Assembly (NCBI GenBank): GCA_013151235.1
Contig: JAADIO010000035.1
Location: 18,568 to 82,567, forward strand
Reading direction: 5' to 3'
Length of the DNA stretch: 64,000 nt
From: Deltaproteobacteria bacterium
GTDB taxonomy: Bacteria > CG2-30-53-67
Shown here: positions 62,227-64,000 of the stretch, piece by piece
Position numbering within the stretch: the stretch's first letter is position 1
Layout: every line of letters begins with the position of its first letter
Program-made: the position numbers and the translations under genes
The notes under the pieces: model-generated
Seen by the model: only the letters and a program-made list of their open reading frames with translations
The model's database searches: none
What the model was told of the DNA's origin: nothing

Positions 62227-62638
62227 CCGGGAAGACTTTGTCCGGAAGTTGAAAGATCTGATCAACGGGGGGGTCCCGGCGGACAAGATCGATGCGCAGT
62301 ATCCCTACCCGGTCCATGAAGTGGAAAAGATCCTGGGGCGCAGACCCGGCCCGGTTCGCTACTTCACCCTCATCGGGGCGGTAACCGGATTTGCCGCGGG
62401 ATTCGGACTGACGATCTACACCGTCTTAAGCTGGCCGATGATCACCGGGGGGAAACCGCTGATCTCGATCCCCCCCTTCCTCCTCATCGCCTACATCCTG
62501 ACGATTCTCTTCGGGTCCGTCGCCGCTTTTGCAGGCTTCCTTTTCGTCTCCATCCTGCCGAAGATCGGACGGCTCTTCGCCCCCCTCCCCGAAGCTGGAA
62601 ACCGCTTCATCATCACCATCCGGGAGGGAAACCAATGA
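62201..62638 (+). CDS. actD: ActD, DUF3341 membrane subunit of alternative complex III
   Basis: 145 residues: N-terminal soluble part (REDFVRKLKDLINGGVPADKIDAQYPYPVHEVEKILGRRPGPVRYFTLIGA is the DUF3341 pattern) and two helices (about 60-80 and 92-115). It belongs to the ActD family. ATG 62201 has GGAG well placed; GTG 62198 is possible. It overlaps actF by four bases. Confidence 0.9.
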   Translation: MAQKIILNNREDFVRKLKDLINGGVPADKIDAQYPYPVHEVEKILGRRPGPVRYFTLIGAVTGFAAGFGLTIYTVLSWPMITGGKPLISIPPFLLIAYILTILFGSVAAFAGFLFVSILPKIGRLFAPLPEAGNRFIITIREGNQ

Positions 62639-63660
62639 GCCGAAGCCAACCCGATTCTCCCCTTCTCTACCTCCTGACAGGGATCGTTGCCGGGGGCATC
62701 GCCTTCCTCGAACTCGGTCCCTTCCGCGGGAACGGAAGTTCACTCCTCCTCACACTGGTCTTCTGGACCGCCGTCGTGGAGGGGTGCATCGCCGTGGCCG
62801 CGATCTGCGACCTCGTTCATGCCCGGTGGATCGTCACCCTGAAAAGGGAACTCCTCTCGCCGGCTCCCTTGCTCTTCCTGCTGCTGTTCCTCTTTTTGAT
62901 CCTGGGACTCAGGCTCGATCTCTATTCCTGGTCTTCACACCCCGGTCGATGGCTGAATCGACCCTTTTTTCTCATTCGCAACATCATCATCCTTCTGATC
63001 ACCCTCGCCGCTGCCATTCATTATGCCGCCCGGAGCCGCCGCAACGATGGAAAGACGAACACCGCCGCCGTCCTCTACCTCTTCGCCTTCGTCCTCGCCC
63101 AGTCGATGGTCGCCTACGACTGGGTCATGCCGCTCGACGATCCCTGGTACAGCACTCTGTTCGGTCCCTACTTCTTCGTGGAAGCGATTTACTGCGGCAT
63201 CGCCGTGGCGGGGATCCTGTACGGGATCCGTTTCAGGGGGGAAGTACGCCATGACGGAAAAGCAAAGGAATTTCTACGGGACATCGCAACACTGACCTTC
63301 GGCTTCTCCATCCTCTGGGGCGGGCTCTTCTTCACCCAGTTCCTGGTCATCTGGTACGGGAACCTTCCGGAAGAGGTACTCTACCTGGTCGACCGGGTCA
63401 GCGGCACCCCCTGGTTGGCGCTCTCCTGCTCCGTGATCGGGGCCTTCTTCGTCGCTCCCTTCTTTCTCCTCCTCCCCCGCCAGACCAAGACCGCCCCCGC
63501 TATGGTCGCCTTCGTCTCCCTGATCATTCTCGGGGGATTGATCATCGAACGGATCCTCTTCCTGAAACCGGTCCTTTCCCTTTCCACGATGATCTTTTTG
63601 CCGGAGTTTCTGGGGATGTTACTTCTCTTCGTTCTGCAGATGGGCAGACACAGGGGATAA
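62635..63660 (+). CDS. actF: ActF-like membrane subunit of alternative complex III
   Basis: 341 residues, about ten helices, with VAYDWVMPLDDPWYSTLFGPYFFVEAI, LWGGLFFTQFLVIWYGNLPEEVLYL and a final SLSTMIFLPEFLGMLLLFVLQMG: the ActF pattern, related to ActC. It shares the operon with actA-actD; an actE-type cytochrome is represented by the fusion at 56222 or may follow the window end. It is the last complete gene here. Confidence 0.88.
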   Translation: MSRSQPDSPLLYLLTGIVAGGIAFLELGPFRGNGSSLLLTLVFWTAVVEGCIAVAAICDLVHARWIVTLKRELLSPAPLLFLLLFLFLILGLRLDLYSWSSHPGRWLNRPFFLIRNIIILLITLAAAIHYAARSRRNDGKTNTAAVLYLFAFVLAQSMVAYDWVMPLDDPWYSTLFGPYFFVEAIYCGIAVAGILYGIRFRGEVRHDGKAKEFLRDIATLTFGFSILWGGLFFTQFLVIWYGNLPEEVLYLVDRVSGTPWLALSCSVIGAFFVAPFFLLLPRQTKTAPAMVAFVSLIILGGLIIERILFLKPVLSLSTMIFLPEFLGMLLLFVLQMGRHRG

Positions 63661-63951
63661 GGCAAAAGCATTCACCGCAGACGCCGAGGGCGCAGAGGAA
63701 AACAGGACAAGGGAAAGGCAAGATCAAGGGCAAAAAGCAAAAGCATTAAACCACGGGGAACTCGGGGAGTCACGGGGAAAAGCATGCGCCATGAAGGACA
63801 TGAAGATCATGAAGGAATGGAAATCGTCCACAAAACCTGTAGCGTCCCGGTTGATCCGGGACGGCGCTTTTCACTCCGGTTGTGCAAAACGAAACGATCA
63901 TCTAAAATCGAAAGACGGAAATGACACAATCATGGAAAGAGGTGCAACATC
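63661..63951. other. Non-coding stretch with dispersed-repeat sequence
   Basis: No gene is supported. It begins with ACCGCAGACGCCGAGGGCGC-type sequence akin to the repeat at 58023, then a second common dispersed motif (CCACGGGGAACTCGGGGAGT, about 63754). A hairpin CGTCCCGG-TTGAT-CCGGGACG (63843-63863) is followed by GGCGCTTTT, a weak terminator-like end for the ACIII unit. Confidence 0.55.
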
Positions 63952-64000
63952 ATGAAATATTCATACCTTCATTTCGGGATCATGCTACTGGCATTCTGGA
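63952..64000 (+). CDS. Start of the next gene, signal-sequence N-terminus (3' truncated by window)
   Basis: Only 16 codons are present: MKYSYLHFGIMLLAFW. AAAGAGGTG precedes the ATG at a suitable distance. The hydrophobic stretch after a lysine looks like a signal peptide or membrane helix. Its place after actF fits a cytochrome, oxidase subunit or assembly factor, but nothing in the visible part decides this. Confidence 0.55.
   Translation, partial: MKYSYLHFGIMLLAFW

Overview
The window looks like a stretch of chromosome from a free-living, respiring Gram-negative bacterium. Lipid metabolism genes, outer-membrane TolC and RND efflux parts, a PEP-CTERM protein, a two-CW protein, an alternative complex III cluster and a GrdB-like selenoprotein together suggest a deltaproteobacterial-type lineage (Desulfobacterota or a relative). 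That placement is inferred from gene content; no rRNA gene is present. Genes are tightly packed, often with 4-base ATGA overlaps.

Layout. 1-10.4 kb: housekeeping and lipid genes (lipid kinase end, DUF445, rsmI, DUF362 ferredoxin, a receiver-HisKA protein, Rrf2 regulator, ribF, UPF0104 membrane protein, plsC, metallo-hydrolase, phosphatase-superfamily protein). 10.5-13.8 kb: a minus-strand accessory patch with a decayed anion transporter, a GrdB-like gene read through an in-frame TGA (probable selenocysteine, with a hairpin just downstream), a small inverted-repeat element, an NrtS-like gene, an AhpD-like protein and a TetR repressor with two matching operators. 13.9-19.7 kb: DUF4388 protein, GlnE/GlnD-like nucleotidyltransferase, a second copy of the inverted-repeat element, an OB-HD hydrolase and a PEP-CTERM LamG protein with a sigma-54-like promoter. 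20-29.7 kb: two-component system, ArnT-like glycosyltransferase and a tripartite efflux system with an older RND pump remnant inside it; by eye this block is GC-richer and may have been acquired.

29.7-39.4 kb: a secreted small protein and lone receiver behind a strong promoter, then a complete MoxR-DUF58-BatA-E aerotolerance-type operon. 39.5-48.6 kb (minus strand): CHASE hybrid kinase, then rng, cyclophilin, engB (apparently starting at CTG), clpX, clpP, tig and tRNA-Leu(UAG). 49-54 kb: two-CW protein, DRR-repeat miniprotein, CLC chloride transporter, NfeD and slipin. 54-64 kb: a molybdopterin oxidoreductase and an alternative complex III operon (membrane cytochrome c fusion, pentaheme ActA, ActB, ActC, ActD, ActF), with the next gene cut by the window edge.

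How the parts fit: ACIII would take electrons from menaquinol to a c-type carrier, consistent with the five-heme ActA and the fused cytochrome c. Bat/MoxR, Rrf2 and AhpD-like proteins point to redox and oxygen stress handling. The most notable observations are the selenocysteine readthrough gene, the paired inverted-repeat elements that reshape gene ends, the CTG start of engB, and the kinase-like protein that keeps the phosphoacceptor domains but lacks an ATPase domain.
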